A stretch of DNA of 35,351 nt from Bacteroidetes bacterium GWA2_40_15 (GCA_001768195.1 MENI01000007.1:1-35351), one strand, 5' to 3'. Counted from the stretch's first letter, positions 1 through 9,621 are shown. The notes: generated from the letters alone by a model not told the origin. Numbers and translations: made by a program.

Positions 1-2181
1 CTTGCCGGCAGTATCACCATCACCGATGCCTGTACAGCAGATGGATCACTTACAGTAAGTCACGCAGATGTCTCCGCAGGCACCTGTCCGATAGTGATCA
101 CCAGGACCTACACTGTAACCGATGCATGCAGCAACAGTGTCAATATTATACATACAATCAATGTTGATGATACCCAGGCCCCGACATGGACTACGGCTGC
201 CGGTGCTTTGAACACTGCTGTCTCTTGCAGCGATGCTGCTGCTCTGACTGCGGCTCAGGCTTTGTTCCCGGTGGCAGCTGATAACTGCGATGCCGATGTA
301 ACTAATATCGTCAAGATAGCCGGTGCATTTGTGCCTGGGGCTTGTGACGGTACTGGTACATATACTAATACATGGACCGTAACGGATGACTGCGGTAATA
401 TAAGCGCCGTATATACCCAGATGATTACTCTGACTGATGGTACTGCTCCAACAGTCAGCGGTTGTCCTTCTGATATCACAATAAATAATGATCCTGGCAC
501 TTGCGGAGCTATCGTGAACTGGACTACCCCTGTATTTAATGATAATTGCAGTTCTCCTTTAGTGGTAAGTTCTCATAATTCAGGCGATATCTTCCCCGCA
601 GGTACAACATTGGTAACTTATACTACAACTGATAATTGCGGAAACATTGCCATATGCAGTTTTAATGTCACTGTAACTGACAACGAGTTGCCAACAGTTA
701 CTTGCCCATCAGATATAACACAGCCCGCTGATGCCGCTCAAACAACTGCATCTGTAACTGTCCCTGATGCATCTGCAAATGATAATTGCTCTGTAACACT
801 CCTTACATGGGTTATGACCGGCGCAACCACTGCATCATCTCCGGTATCCGGAATAAACCAGGTTGGAGTATTTACATTTAATGAAGGTATAACTACTGTA
901 ACATATACAGCAACAGATGCAGCCGGGAACACCGGTACCTGCAGTTTCACTGTAACTATACAACCTTCAGCATTGCCTCTTTCAGGTAGCATAACATCCC
1001 AAACTGACATTGCATGCTTCGGAGCTTCGACCGGAAGCATAACTGTAACAGGATCAGAAGGGATTCCTCCTTATGAATACAGCCTTAATGCCGGACCATA
1101 TCAGTCATCTGGTACTTTCAGTACACTTGCAGCAGGAAGCTATACAGTTACCATAAGGGATGCCAGTCTTAATACCTTTGATATTTCAGTTACAATAACC
1201 CAACCAGTATCGGCTGTTTCCGGAACAATTACCTCTCAAACAAATAATATTTGTGACGGCGGGACTTCCGGATCAGTAACTATTGCCGGATCAGGCGGAG
1301 TTGCACCTTATCGTTACAAAACCGGTACCGGCTCATACCAGACTTCCGGAACTATCGGCAACCTTGCCGCAGGGGCCTACACGATTACAGTTCAGGATGT
1401 AAATCTCTGCATTTTCGATATCCCGGTAACAATTACAGAGCCTGCTCCGATTATACCTTCAATAACTTCTCAGACCAGTATTTCATGTTCAGGAGGGTCG
1501 GACGGTTCAGTGATTGTCACTGCAACCGGTGGAACTTCCCCGTTTGAGTTTAATATTAATGGAGGTTCAAACCAGACATCAGGTACATTCAGCGGACTTT
1601 TACCAGGCACTCATATTATTACCATCAGGGATGCAAATCTGTGCACAACCACCATCCAGGTTACATTATCAGAACCAGAAGTCCTCTCTCTTTCATTGTC
1701 ATCAACTGAGGCATCATGTCCGGATGAACCAGATGGAAGTATCACAATTACAGTAACCGGAGGTACACAACCATATAGTTACATCTGGGATGATGGCACT
1801 ACTGAAAGAGACCGCACGAACATAAGTGAAGGATCATATAGCATTATTGTGACTGATGCGAACCAATGCTCTGTTTCGGGAGAAATTGAAGTAAATGTTA
1901 CCGGCTCAGATGAATGTCTTATTATACAGGAGATCATAACTCCTAACAACGATGGCTTTAATGATACATGGAAAATAAGAAATATACATCTTTTCCCCGA
2001 CGCAGAAGTACTTGTTTACAACAGATGGGGCAAGCTGGTATTCAAAACAAGGAATATTTCTGATAATGAATGGGATGGAACATCCGATGGAGTAGTGCTC
2101 CCAACGGACTCATATCACTATATACTTCACCTGAATGATGGCTCAAAGCCAAAGACAGGAGTGGTATCAATTATCAAATAA
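1..2181 (+). CDS. HYR/SprB-repeat adhesin with gliding-type C-terminal domain (5'-truncated by window)
   Basis: The frame is open from base 1, so the true start lies upstream; a GTG at 94 is internal. In order I see HYR-like immunoglobulin-fold modules with DNCG/DCGN signatures (about 1-960, including GCPSDI near 460 and TCPSDI near 700), then four SprB-type repeats of about 75 residues (about 964-1905), each starting near SxTSQT or an equivalent and ending in IxDANLC or similar plus an ITQP/ITEP-like linker. The last ~90 residues (from about 1909) hold ITPNNDGFNDTW, YNRWGKLVF, WDGTSDG and a YxYxL strand, matching the gliding motility-associated C-terminal domain (TIGR04131 type), a type IX secretion signal. 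By family this is a very large secreted surface adhesin or gliding filament. The secretion genes porU/porV lie about 18 kb away. What it binds is unknown. Confidence 0.93.
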   Translation, partial: LAGSITITDACTADGSLTVSHADVSAGTCPIVITRTYTVTDACSNSVNIIHTINVDDTQAPTWTTAAGALNTAVSCSDAAALTAAQALFPVAADNCDADVTNIVKIAGAFVPGACDGTGTYTNTWTVTDDCGNISAVYTQMITLTDGTAPTVSGCPSDITINNDPGTCGAIVNWTTPVFNDNCSSPLVVSSHNSGDIFPAGTTLVTYTTTDNCGNIAICSFNVTVTDNELPTVTCPSDITQPADAAQTTASVTVPDASANDNCSVTLLTWVMTGATTASSPVSGINQVGVFTFNEGITTVTYTATDAAGNTGTCSFTVTIQPSALPLSGSITSQTDIACFGASTGSITVTGSEGIPPYEYSLNAGPYQSSGTFSTLAAGSYTVTIRDASLNTFDISVTITQPVSAVSGTITSQTNNICDGGTSGSVTIAGSGGVAPYRYKTGTGSYQTSGTIGNLAAGAYTITVQDVNLCIFDIPVTITEPAPIIPSITSQTSISCSGGSDGSVIVTATGGTSPFEFNINGGSNQTSGTFSGLLPGTHIITIRDANLCTTTIQVTLSEPEVLSLSLSSTEASCPDEPDGSITITVTGGTQPYSYIWDDGTTERDRTNISEGSYSIIVTDANQCSVSGEIEVNVTGSDECLIIQEIITPNNDGFNDTWKIRNIHLFPDAEVLVYNRWGKLVFKTRNISDNEWDGTSDGVVLPTDSYHYILHLNDGSKPKTGVVSIIK

Positions 2182-2196
2182 ATTAATAACGACCTC

Positions 2197-3129
2197 CTAC
2201 TTATTTTCAGATGGTTTTATTACAACCGAAGCCAGCACCGACATTGCCAGTATCGATACTATTATTATAAGCGAAATAACTATCGGTATCTTAAACCCGA
2301 AATAGGCCAGTAACATCTTTGTTCCAACAAAGCTCAGCACAAAAGCCAGACCTATCTTCAGATATCTGAAAAATCCCATTATCCCGGATACGGCAAAATA
2401 GAGGGAACGTAATCCAAGAATTGCAAAAATATTGGAAGTATATACAATCAGCCTGTCCTGACTGATTGCCAGAATAGCAGGTATGCTGTCAACAGCAAAA
2501 ATCAGGTCGGACGATTCAATCACAAGCAAAACGAGGAATAATGGTGTAGCATAAAGCTTATGGTTCTGCCTGATAAATAATTTATCACCATGATAGGTAT
2601 CCGAAACCGGCAGGAACTTCCTGAAAAACCTGACAATTACATTCTTTTCCGGATCAACGGCAGTCTCTTTCTTAAATAGCATATGAATACCCGTGTAAAC
2701 CAGAAATCCGCCAAAGATTAATACAATCCAGTGAAACCTGTTTATCAGGGCAACACCTGCAAAAATAAAAATTGCTCTCATTACAAGCGCACCCAGGATT
2801 CCCCAGAATAAAACCCGGTGCTGATACTCAGGTTTTACTGAAAAATATGAAAAGATCAATATGAAAACAAAGATATTGTCAACACTGAGGGAATACTCAA
2901 TAACATAACCGGTTAGAAATTCCAGAGCCTTTGTCTTCCCCAGTTCAAAGTAGATAAACAGATTGAACAACAGGGCAAGGGTAATCCATACTGCACTCCA
3001 GATAATCGCCTCTTTCACAGGCACCTTATGTGCTTTCTTATGAAATACACCAAGGTCCAGAGCCAGCATTAAAAAAATGAAAATATGAAATCCGACCCAG
3101 AAATAAGTGTTGATTCCCATCATTGCCAT
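2197..3129 (-). CDS. TerC family integral membrane protein (Alx-like)
   Basis: A 310-residue, very hydrophobic protein with about eight or nine predicted membrane segments. Family motifs are clear: EYSLSVDNIFVF near residue 78, ESSDLIFAVDSIPA near 205 and SNIFAILGLRSLYF near 233, with the conserved acidic residues inside membrane helices. TerC/Alx proteins are linked to metal-ion export (manganese in Alx/MntP-type members) and tellurite resistance; the substrate here is not evident. It stands alone, with no other ter genes, and converges on the adhesin gene with a 15-base gap. The first ATG at 3129 is used, but ATGs three and four codons in are equally plausible. A TAnnTTTG box lies 10 nt upstream of the chosen start. 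Confidence 0.93.
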   Translation of the reverse strand: MAMMGINTYFWVGFHIFIFLMLALDLGVFHKKAHKVPVKEAIIWSAVWITLALLFNLFIYFELGKTKALEFLTGYVIEYSLSVDNIFVFILIFSYFSVKPEYQHRVLFWGILGALVMRAIFIFAGVALINRFHWIVLIFGGFLVYTGIHMLFKKETAVDPEKNVIVRFFRKFLPVSDTYHGDKLFIRQNHKLYATPLFLVLLVIESSDLIFAVDSIPAILAISQDRLIVYTSNIFAILGLRSLYFAVSGIMGFFRYLKIGLAFVLSFVGTKMLLAYFGFKIPIVISLIIIVSILAMSVLASVVIKPSENK

Positions 3130-3139
3130 TATTAGCCTG

Positions 3140-3147
3140 CAAACTTA
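3140..3147 (-). promoter_or_regulatory. Bacteroidota -7 promoter box for the TerC gene
   Basis: The minus strand reads TAAGTTTG, an exact match to TAnnTTTG, 10 nt before the ATG at 3129. I see no TTG at the usual -33 distance, so this rests on the -7 box and its position. Confidence 0.5.
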
Positions 3148-3214
3148 TAAAAATTATCACTTAATTCTTTATTACTTTGTCAAAAGGCTGATTTGAAAAT
3201 TTAAAATACCAATT

Positions 3215-4864
3215 ATGAGAAGACTATTTATCCGCTGCACAATTACTATAATCACCTCACTACCATTTATTTTATTGAATGCCCAGAAAAACAACCCTTC
3301 CAATCTGATCACGGCCTCCGATCTTGAAAGTCATGTTACATTTCTGGCTTCTCCCCTGCTCAAAGGAAGAATGAACGGGGAAGAAGGCCTGGAAATAGCC
3401 GGACAGTACCTTGCCTCTCAGGCAAAGCTAATTGGATTGAAACCTGCCAATAGCAACAGTTATTTTCAGCCATATAATATCCTTAAGAAAACAACTGATC
3501 CTGAAAAAACTATCGTGCAGATAATTACAAACCTGAAAGACACTGTAAGATATAATACAACACTTACAAACCTGATCCCGACAGGCCCTGATGATTTCAC
3601 TCTTGAAGGAGAGGTATTGTTTGCCGGTTATGGGATCAAGGCAGATAAGTATAATTACAATGACCTTGAAAATATCAAACCTGAAGGAAAAATACTTCTG
3701 ATAATGGACCGGGCTCCTATGAAGGAAGATGGGAATGATTGCCAGTTTGAAGAACCCGGCTGGGTTTCAGAAATGAATTTTCAGATAAAACTATCAACAC
3801 TATTCCTTACAAAAGCGAAAGCGATCCTCATTGTTACCGATCCTAAATCGGGTTTAAATTCTTTCGAAGAATCCAATACCGGAATTGCAGGGTATCTTAA
3901 TTCCAAAACCTCACTTAAGGGGGATAAAGAGGAGAGGCCAAATCCTTTTATGTCAGCATTACCAAAGGTTCTTTTTATTCACAGGGATATTGCTGATGAA
4001 CTTCTCAAAGGCTCAGGCCATACACTGGAAACTCTTCAGAATGAAATCGACAAATCTCTTAAGAGCAAGTCGTTCATCATAGATGGTAAAAAGTTGATCG
4101 TCAATGCGGTTACTACCACTAAAGAGGTTACTCTTAACAATATAGCCGGATACGTGGAAGGCAGGGACCCCGTGCTTAAAAATGAGGTGATTATTTTCTC
4201 GGGTCACTATGATCATATTGGAGGGTCAGGCGAAAGAATAAACACCGGCGCCGATGATGATGCCTCAGGATGCGCAGCCTTGCTCTCAATGGCAAAAGCA
4301 TTTCAGTCAATGAAAAAGAAACCTCTCCGGTCAATCCTTTTTCTATGGGTGTCAGGTGAAGAGATAGGCCTTTACGGTTCTGAATCATATACCCGCGATC
4401 CATTGTTCCCGCTCGATAAAACAGTGGCAGATCTTAACATGGATATGATCGGACGGGTAAAAGGAATAGCCGATTCAACCGACCAGACTCCCATGACCGG
4501 ACCAAACACGGTTTTTGTTATCACCGGTAACCAGAGCAGTGAATTGCTTTCCATAGCTGATGCCATCGACAGAAAAAGCACGATCGATTTCGATTACAGT
4601 CTTAGCGGCAGAGAACATCCGTTGCAGCTTTTTTCGAGAAGCGATCATTACAATTTTGTCGAAAAAGATATTCCGGTCCTTTTCTTTAGCACAGGACTCC
4701 ATTCAGATTACCACACTCCCGGAGATGTCATTGAAAAGCTGGATTTCAAAAAAATGGAAATGGTCACAAGAACCATGTTTGATATAGGACTTGAAGTTGC
4801 CAGCCGGAAAACCAGGCTGGTAGTTGATAACCCATATAGCACATGGGGAACAAAAACAAAATGA
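3215..4864 (+). CDS. Secreted M28 family zinc peptidase with PA-like insert
   Basis: 549 residues with an N-terminal signal peptide (basic start, hydrophobic core, likely cleavage after LLNAQ near residue 23). Residues about 110-290 resemble a protease-associated domain. The C-terminal half is an M28 domain with all five expected metal ligands visible: H331 in SGHYDHIGG, D348 in GADDDASG, E382/E383 in SGEEIGLYGS (base/ligand pair), D410 in NMDMIG and H500 in HSDYHTPGD. It is therefore likely an active exported aminopeptidase or carboxypeptidase-like enzyme; the exact specificity cannot be read from sequence. There is no type IX C-terminal domain, so ordinary Sec export to periplasm or outer membrane is expected. 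It converges on the 5'-nucleotidase gene with a 2-base gap. Confidence 0.95.
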   Translation: MRRLFIRCTITIITSLPFILLNAQKNNPSNLITASDLESHVTFLASPLLKGRMNGEEGLEIAGQYLASQAKLIGLKPANSNSYFQPYNILKKTTDPEKTIVQIITNLKDTVRYNTTLTNLIPTGPDDFTLEGEVLFAGYGIKADKYNYNDLENIKPEGKILLIMDRAPMKEDGNDCQFEEPGWVSEMNFQIKLSTLFLTKAKAILIVTDPKSGLNSFEESNTGIAGYLNSKTSLKGDKEERPNPFMSALPKVLFIHRDIADELLKGSGHTLETLQNEIDKSLKSKSFIIDGKKLIVNAVTTTKEVTLNNIAGYVEGRDPVLKNEVIIFSGHYDHIGGSGERINTGADDDASGCAALLSMAKAFQSMKKKPLRSILFLWVSGEEIGLYGSESYTRDPLFPLDKTVADLNMDMIGRVKGIADSTDQTPMTGPNTVFVITGNQSSELLSIADAIDRKSTIDFDYSLSGREHPLQLFSRSDHYNFVEKDIPVLFFSTGLHSDYHTPGDVIEKLDFKKMEMVTRTMFDIGLEVASRKTRLVVDNPYSTWGTKTK

Positions 4865-4866
4865 TC

Positions 4867-6669
4867 CTATTCTGAAGTAACAGGAAAAAATGACCTGATC
4901 ACATTCTGATATTTTTTATCAATATCTGGTATGCCATTCCCATTGATATCTTTCATTGAACCCAGGTATTCCATCAGGGCGAGCCACTCCTTACCCTCCT
5001 GAACTCCTGTTCTGTTCTCATCCATATCGATTACCGCATTTTTCATATCAGTGATCTTATTCCCTCCGGCATCTTTCGGAACCACGTTTATAAGGCCAAA
5101 ACTCATCTTTTTTATTATCCCGATAAACTGAAGCATGTATGAATTGGCTGTAATTGAATACAATGTCTCATTTTTCTTAGAGAAATCAACATTCTTTACA
5201 GCTCCTTCACTATCAATAATATCTATCCTTTTAATCTTCTTCAAAAGTCCGCCCTCAGGATCAGTATCTACTCTTATTCCTGAATAATAGCAATAATTGG
5301 CCGGAGTTGATTTCCAGGCAACATTGAGTGTTTCAAGTATGCTTTTCAGTTCCTTTCCGGTTACATATACCCTTGCAAGAGGATATCCGGGCACATTATC
5401 ATTTCCTGTTCCCATCGACATAACCCTGAAAATATCAGGAGCTGTTTGCAAACCCCGAAGTATCTTTTCCCTTATAACCCCTGCTGCAACCATGCTTAGA
5501 TCAGTACCTGATGCGGAATGAATATTTACATAAGTATGAATTGCATCGGCTACAAATGGTCCCAGATTGCTATTCTCAACATCACCCATTTCATCGCATA
5601 CAAGAAGAAAATCTGTTTCGGCAATGCTCTTCCCGTAAGTCATGCCCAGCGGCTTAAGTATCTCATTGTTTACAACTTCAATCTGTTTTTCAATAAGCTC
5701 ATTTACTACAGGATCTCCTGTTATCCTGTCATCTGCAGGAATAAGTGAACTGTTCTCAACACTTATATTACCGTTTTCCAGGATCAGGCTTAACTTCCCA
5801 ACAAACCTGCCATAAGCTCCTGCCTGAACAACAGGTATACCATTTACAATAAGAGGCTTTTCGAGAAGGGTATGGGTATGTCCGCTTATAATTACATCGA
5901 TCCCTTCAACTTTCTCAGCAAGTTTAACATCCTCCCCCCCCCAGCCTTCGTTTTTATCAGGATCAATCCCGGAATGAGAAAGACATATTATTATATCACA
6001 ACCTGCCTTTTTAAGCTCTTTAACCATTTTTTTTGCGGCAGGTATTTGCTTAGAGAATTTCACAGGTGGGGCAAAAGCTGCATTGTCATCGGCCACCTTC
6101 CCCATCAATGAAAAGAAACCTATCTTAATCCCGTCACGGTCAACAATATAACTTCTTTTTATTGTACCGGTATTAAACAGTTCTTCAAGCGCATCATCCC
6201 TGGTGTCTTTACTGCTGAAATGTGCGTTTCCGAGCAGTATCTCAGGCGTTGGTCCTTTTTTCCCGGCAGATGTTACAATCTCTGCAAGCTTTCCCGGACC
6301 AAAGTCAAATTCATGATTGCCGATACATACCACATCATATCCCATTCTCTTCATAAGAGGAAGCTGAAATCCGGTTTTGGGTTCAAGATGCTGGAAAAGG
6401 GTTCCCATAAGGAAATCACCAGCATCCAGTACAACGGTTGTTCCATCGCTTTGTCTTTTCTCATTACTGATAATTGCTGCTATTCTTGAAAATCCGCCTG
6501 TAGTTTTATCATCATTTGCTGTAAGCGGAGAATAGTAAGACTCGGGGCCGAAACCTGTAAGCCTCGAATGCATGTCATTCGTGAAAAGTAAGACTATCTT
6601 TCTTGCCGGCTGAGCCGACAAAGTCATGATTGAAGTTAAAATAAGGAAAATCAGAATTATTCTTTTCAT
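4867..6669 (-). CDS. Secreted bifunctional metallophosphatase/5'-nucleotidase (UshA-like)
   Basis: 600 residues. The signal peptide spans about 1-20 (ends LSAQP). The N-terminal calcineurin-like domain shows the metal motifs in order: FTNDMHSRL (D32, H34), DAGDFLMG, GNHEFDFGP, CLSHSG and SGHTHT. A 5'-nucleotidase C-terminal substrate domain follows (about 340-540). The C-terminus has DMDENRTG and DINGNGIPDID, the latter an EF-hand/dockerin-like calcium loop that I recall in several Bacteroidota members. Family role: periplasmic hydrolysis of nucleotides or UDP-sugars for salvage. It is transcribed in the same direction as folC but separated by 149 bases that carry a large inverted repeat. A run of nine G residues in the coding strand (5934-5942, codons 243-246, WGGE) is a possible slippage site. 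Confidence 0.94.
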   Translation of the reverse strand: MKRIILIFLILTSIMTLSAQPARKIVLLFTNDMHSRLTGFGPESYYSPLTANDDKTTGGFSRIAAIISNEKRQSDGTTVVLDAGDFLMGTLFQHLEPKTGFQLPLMKRMGYDVVCIGNHEFDFGPGKLAEIVTSAGKKGPTPEILLGNAHFSSKDTRDDALEELFNTGTIKRSYIVDRDGIKIGFFSLMGKVADDNAAFAPPVKFSKQIPAAKKMVKELKKAGCDIIICLSHSGIDPDKNEGWGGEDVKLAEKVEGIDVIISGHTHTLLEKPLIVNGIPVVQAGAYGRFVGKLSLILENGNISVENSSLIPADDRITGDPVVNELIEKQIEVVNNEILKPLGMTYGKSIAETDFLLVCDEMGDVENSNLGPFVADAIHTYVNIHSASGTDLSMVAAGVIREKILRGLQTAPDIFRVMSMGTGNDNVPGYPLARVYVTGKELKSILETLNVAWKSTPANYCYYSGIRVDTDPEGGLLKKIKRIDIIDSEGAVKNVDFSKKNETLYSITANSYMLQFIGIIKKMSFGLINVVPKDAGGNKITDMKNAVIDMDENRTGVQEGKEWLALMEYLGSMKDINGNGIPDIDKKYQNVIRSFFPVTSE

Positions 6670-6697
6670 CCGTATATAATTTTGATTTTAAAGGTCG

Positions 6698-6769
6698 GAT
6701 GGAACCGCACATGATTGAAAATTTTATTCATATGTGTTTGTGATTTTGGTCAATCATGTGGGTTTCATC
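6698..6769. repeat. Imperfect 20-bp inverted repeat between folC and the 5'-nucleotidase gene
   Basis: The left arm 6698-6718 and right arm 6750-6769 are reverse complements apart from one mismatch and one unpaired base; the inner 11 bases (CACATGATTGA / TCAATCATGTG) are perfect. The spacer is 31 nt. In the minus-strand direction it lies after folC and about 29 nt before the nucleotidase start, so it could act as RNA hairpin, protein-binding palindrome or repeat remnant. There is no T-tract, so it is not a standard terminator. Confidence 0.75.
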
Positions 6770-6818
6770 ATAACATAATTTCAATTTTAATGGTATGAGC
6801 AAATCAAATTTAAACAAA

Positions 6819-8108
6819 TTAAATCACTTCCGCCACAACAAAAGTACTCCCCCCCACGAAAATGAGGTCAGTCGGGACCGAAGACTTTCTGGCAGCTTTC
6901 AAAGCCTCATTAACTGTAATATATGATTTACCACGAAGACCAAACCTTGAGGCTTCTGTCATAAGTTTGTTCTCATTCAATGCTCTTGGAACTGCCGCCT
7001 TTGTAAAATAGTATTCTGCATCAACAGGGAACAGAGGCAATATTGAATCAAGAGACTTGTCACTTACAAAACCAAAAACAATGTGGAGCTTTGTGGCAGG
7101 TATCTCTTTTATCTGCTTCAAAACAGATTCCAGACCCTCCTGATTGTGAGCTGTATCACACACTATTAAAGGACTTTTACCTATAACCTGCCAGCGCCCC
7201 AATAATCCTGTGTTTATAATAACATTACTGATCCCATCCGTCAGATTCTGTTCCGTAAGGTTCAGTCTCTTCTCAATACACCTGAACAGCTGGAATAATG
7301 TAATCAGGTTCGCTTCCTGATAGTCCCCGTTCAGTGGTATAATTCCACTGGTGCAGCTGATTCCTTTTAATTCATGAATTGTAAAATTACGGCCCGTCTC
7401 ACCTGGATTCATCTCCCCGAGTTCGCAGGCATAATTCTGATCTGCAAAATATATTTCAGATCCTGAGTTACCTGCGTATGAAAGAAAGACTTCTTTTGTT
7501 TCCGGTTTTGTCTCTCCTATTACAACAGGAACACCTCGTTTAATTATGCCGGCTTTCTCACCGGCAACTTTTTCCAGGGTGTCTCCCAGCAGATCCATAT
7601 GGTCATGTCCGATATTGGTTATAACCGAAACAACGGGTGATATAATATTTGTGGAATCAAGCCTTCCTCCCAGCCCCACCTCAATCACCGCTATATCAAC
7701 GGTCTTCCGTGCAAAATAATTGAATGCCATGGCAACGCTCATTTCAAAGAATGACGGCTTAACCTCCCCGATAATTCCGGAGTTCTCCTCTGCAAATGAA
7801 ATGACATCCTGTTCCGTAATCATCTCCCCGTTGATTTTAATTCTCTCACGGAAATCCTTCAGATGGGGCGAAGTATAGAGACCAGTCCTGTAACCTGCCT
7901 GCTGCAACACTGACGCGATCATGTGCGAAACGGATCCCTTTCCATTGGTGCCGGCAATATGAATAGTCATGTACTTTTGGTGCGGATGCCCGAAATATTC
8001 ATCAAGTTTTGTTGTATTATCCAGATTGCTCTTATAGGCAGCCTTCCCGATCCTGTGATACGCAGGCAACTGTGAGTACAGAAAATCGAGTGTCTCTTTA
8101 TAGGTCAT
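6819..8108 (-). CDS. folC: Bifunctional folylpolyglutamate synthase/dihydrofolate synthase
   Basis: 429 residues from the ATG at 8108; a GTG two codons upstream (8114) is possible but less likely. It has the Mur-ligase-like fold of FolC: IAGTNGKGSVSH P-loop near residue 50, TSPHL soon after, IEVGLGGRLDSTN, SVITNIGHDHMDLLG and a C-terminal domain with CDTAHNQEG. It adds glutamate to dihydropteroate and to folates in the cytoplasm. The length fits the family. It is divergent from the PhoH-like gene (spacing about 130 bases), and a partial -7 box (TTAATTTG) lies upstream. A 7-G tract (6849-6855) encodes VGG of FVGGSTF near the C-terminus. Confidence 0.96.
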   Translation of the reverse strand: MTYKETLDFLYSQLPAYHRIGKAAYKSNLDNTTKLDEYFGHPHQKYMTIHIAGTNGKGSVSHMIASVLQQAGYRTGLYTSPHLKDFRERIKINGEMITEQDVISFAEENSGIIGEVKPSFFEMSVAMAFNYFARKTVDIAVIEVGLGGRLDSTNIISPVVSVITNIGHDHMDLLGDTLEKVAGEKAGIIKRGVPVVIGETKPETKEVFLSYAGNSGSEIYFADQNYACELGEMNPGETGRNFTIHELKGISCTSGIIPLNGDYQEANLITLFQLFRCIEKRLNLTEQNLTDGISNVIINTGLLGRWQVIGKSPLIVCDTAHNQEGLESVLKQIKEIPATKLHIVFGFVSDKSLDSILPLFPVDAEYYFTKAAVPRALNENKLMTEASRFGLRGKSYITVNEALKAARKSSVPTDLIFVGGSTFVVAEVI

Positions 8109-8239
8109 GGTCACTTTTATTCACAAATTAACATAGTTTACCAACAGATACCAATTAATGGCATAAAATAGTTATTTTTACAACTTGACATAAATTCGGA
8201 ACTTATTACTGTAATGTACTGATTTGCAATTCATTGAAT

Positions 8240-9574
8240 ATGAAAAAAAAGAATAATAAGAAACTATTGATTATTGATACCAATGTTTTACTTCACGATT
8301 ATAAATGCATTTACAATTTTGAAGAAAATGATGTAATAATACCTATTGTTGTCCTTGAGGAACTTGATAAGTTCAAGAGAGGCAATGACCTTATCAATTT
8401 TCATGCACGGGAATTCACGAGGGAACTTGATAAACTCTCCGGGGATATGCTTTTAACTGCAAATATTCCGCTGGGTGATAATCTCGGAAATATGCACATT
8501 GAGACAGGTAAGGATTTTTCTGATAAGGTCAGCCAGTCGTTTCCTGAAAGAACAGCCGACCACAGGATACTTGCTATAGCAGATTATGTTTGCAACGCAA
8601 ATAAGGATAAATCAGTCATCCTCATTACCAAGGATATTAATCTTCGCATGAAGGCCAAGTCTCTTGGAATTATAGCCCAGGACTACCAGAATGACAAGGT
8701 TGCAAATATAGATGATCTTTATAAGGGCATCCGTATACTTGACAAAGTAAACCAGGAGCAGATAAGTAAATTATACGAAGTCCCCGAAGGAGTTCATTCT
8801 GCCGAATTCTGTCTTGAACCAACTCTCGCAGGGCATCAGTTTTTTATAATGAAGAATAACGGGGCCAGTGCACTTGCACATTATAATCCTGTAAATAAAA
8901 TGCTTAACAGGGTTATTAAACAAACAACATATGGTATTGACCCTCGCAATGCCGAACAGACTTTTGCCATTGAAGCTCTGTCAAATCCTGAAATCCAGCT
9001 GGTCTCACTGACCGGGAAAGCCGGTACAGGGAAAACACTTCTTGCTCTGGCAGCTGCACTCCAGCAGCACAAAAGATACAAGCAGATCTTCCTTGCCCGT
9101 CCCATTGTACCGCTTGCTAACCGCGACCTGGGTTTCCTTCCCGGAGATGTCAAGGAAAAGATGGATCCCTACATGCAGCCGCTGTATGACAACCTTACAG
9201 TTATCAAACATAAATTCAGCCACCAGAGTCCTGAATTCCTGAGGATCAACGATATGATGAAAGAAGAGAAACTGGTAATAACACCACTGGCATACATAAG
9301 AGGACGTAGTCTTTCAAGTATTTTCTTTATTGTTGATGAGGCACAGAATCTTACACCTCATGAGATAAAAACAATTATTACAAGGGCCGGAGAAGGAACA
9401 AAGATGGTATTTACAGGTGATATTGAACAAATAGACTCACCATACCTCGATACGGCATCAAACGGATTAAGCTATCTTTCCGATAAAATGAAAGACCAGG
9501 ATATTTTCGCCCATGTAAACCTTGTAAAGGGTGAAAGGAGTTTCCTTGCAGAATTAGCCAGCAAGTTGCTGTAG
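8240..9574 (+). CDS. PIN domain-PhoH ATPase fusion
   Basis: About 444 residues from the ATG at 8240; a TTG two codons earlier is less likely. The N-terminal PIN ribonuclease domain (about 1-140) shows acidic residues in LLIIDTNVLLHD, VVLEELDKF, ERTADHRILA and LITKDINLRMKA. The C-terminal PhoH ATPase has Walker A LTGKAGTGKT near residue 255, the PhoH signature LARPIVPLANRDLGFLPGD, and Walker B FIVDEAQNLTP, followed by FTGDIEQID. This is the PhoH2-type architecture reported to unwind and cleave RNA; the cellular target is unknown. The gene stands alone, followed directly by short tandem repeats starting one base after its stop codon. Confidence 0.95.
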   Translation: MKKKNNKKLLIIDTNVLLHDYKCIYNFEENDVIIPIVVLEELDKFKRGNDLINFHAREFTRELDKLSGDMLLTANIPLGDNLGNMHIETGKDFSDKVSQSFPERTADHRILAIADYVCNANKDKSVILITKDINLRMKAKSLGIIAQDYQNDKVANIDDLYKGIRILDKVNQEQISKLYEVPEGVHSAEFCLEPTLAGHQFFIMKNNGASALAHYNPVNKMLNRVIKQTTYGIDPRNAEQTFAIEALSNPEIQLVSLTGKAGTGKTLLALAAALQQHKRYKQIFLARPIVPLANRDLGFLPGDVKEKMDPYMQPLYDNLTVIKHKFSHQSPEFLRINDMMKEEKLVITPLAYIRGRSLSSIFFIVDEAQNLTPHEIKTIITRAGEGTKMVFTGDIEQIDSPYLDTASNGLSYLSDKMKDQDIFAHVNLVKGERSFLAELASKLL

Positions 9575-9609
9575 GCACAGGGCGCAGGGCGAAGGGTACA
9601 GGGTACAGG
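9575..9609. repeat. Short tandem repeat, 7-bp unit (GCACAGG-like), five units
   Basis: Five successive 7-mers start right after the phoH-like stop codon: GCACAGG, GCGCAGG, GCGAAGG, GTACAGG, GTACAGG. The third to seventh bases are nearly constant. Non-coding and intergenic. Confidence 0.85.
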
Positions 9610-9621
9610 GCAGGATGAAGA

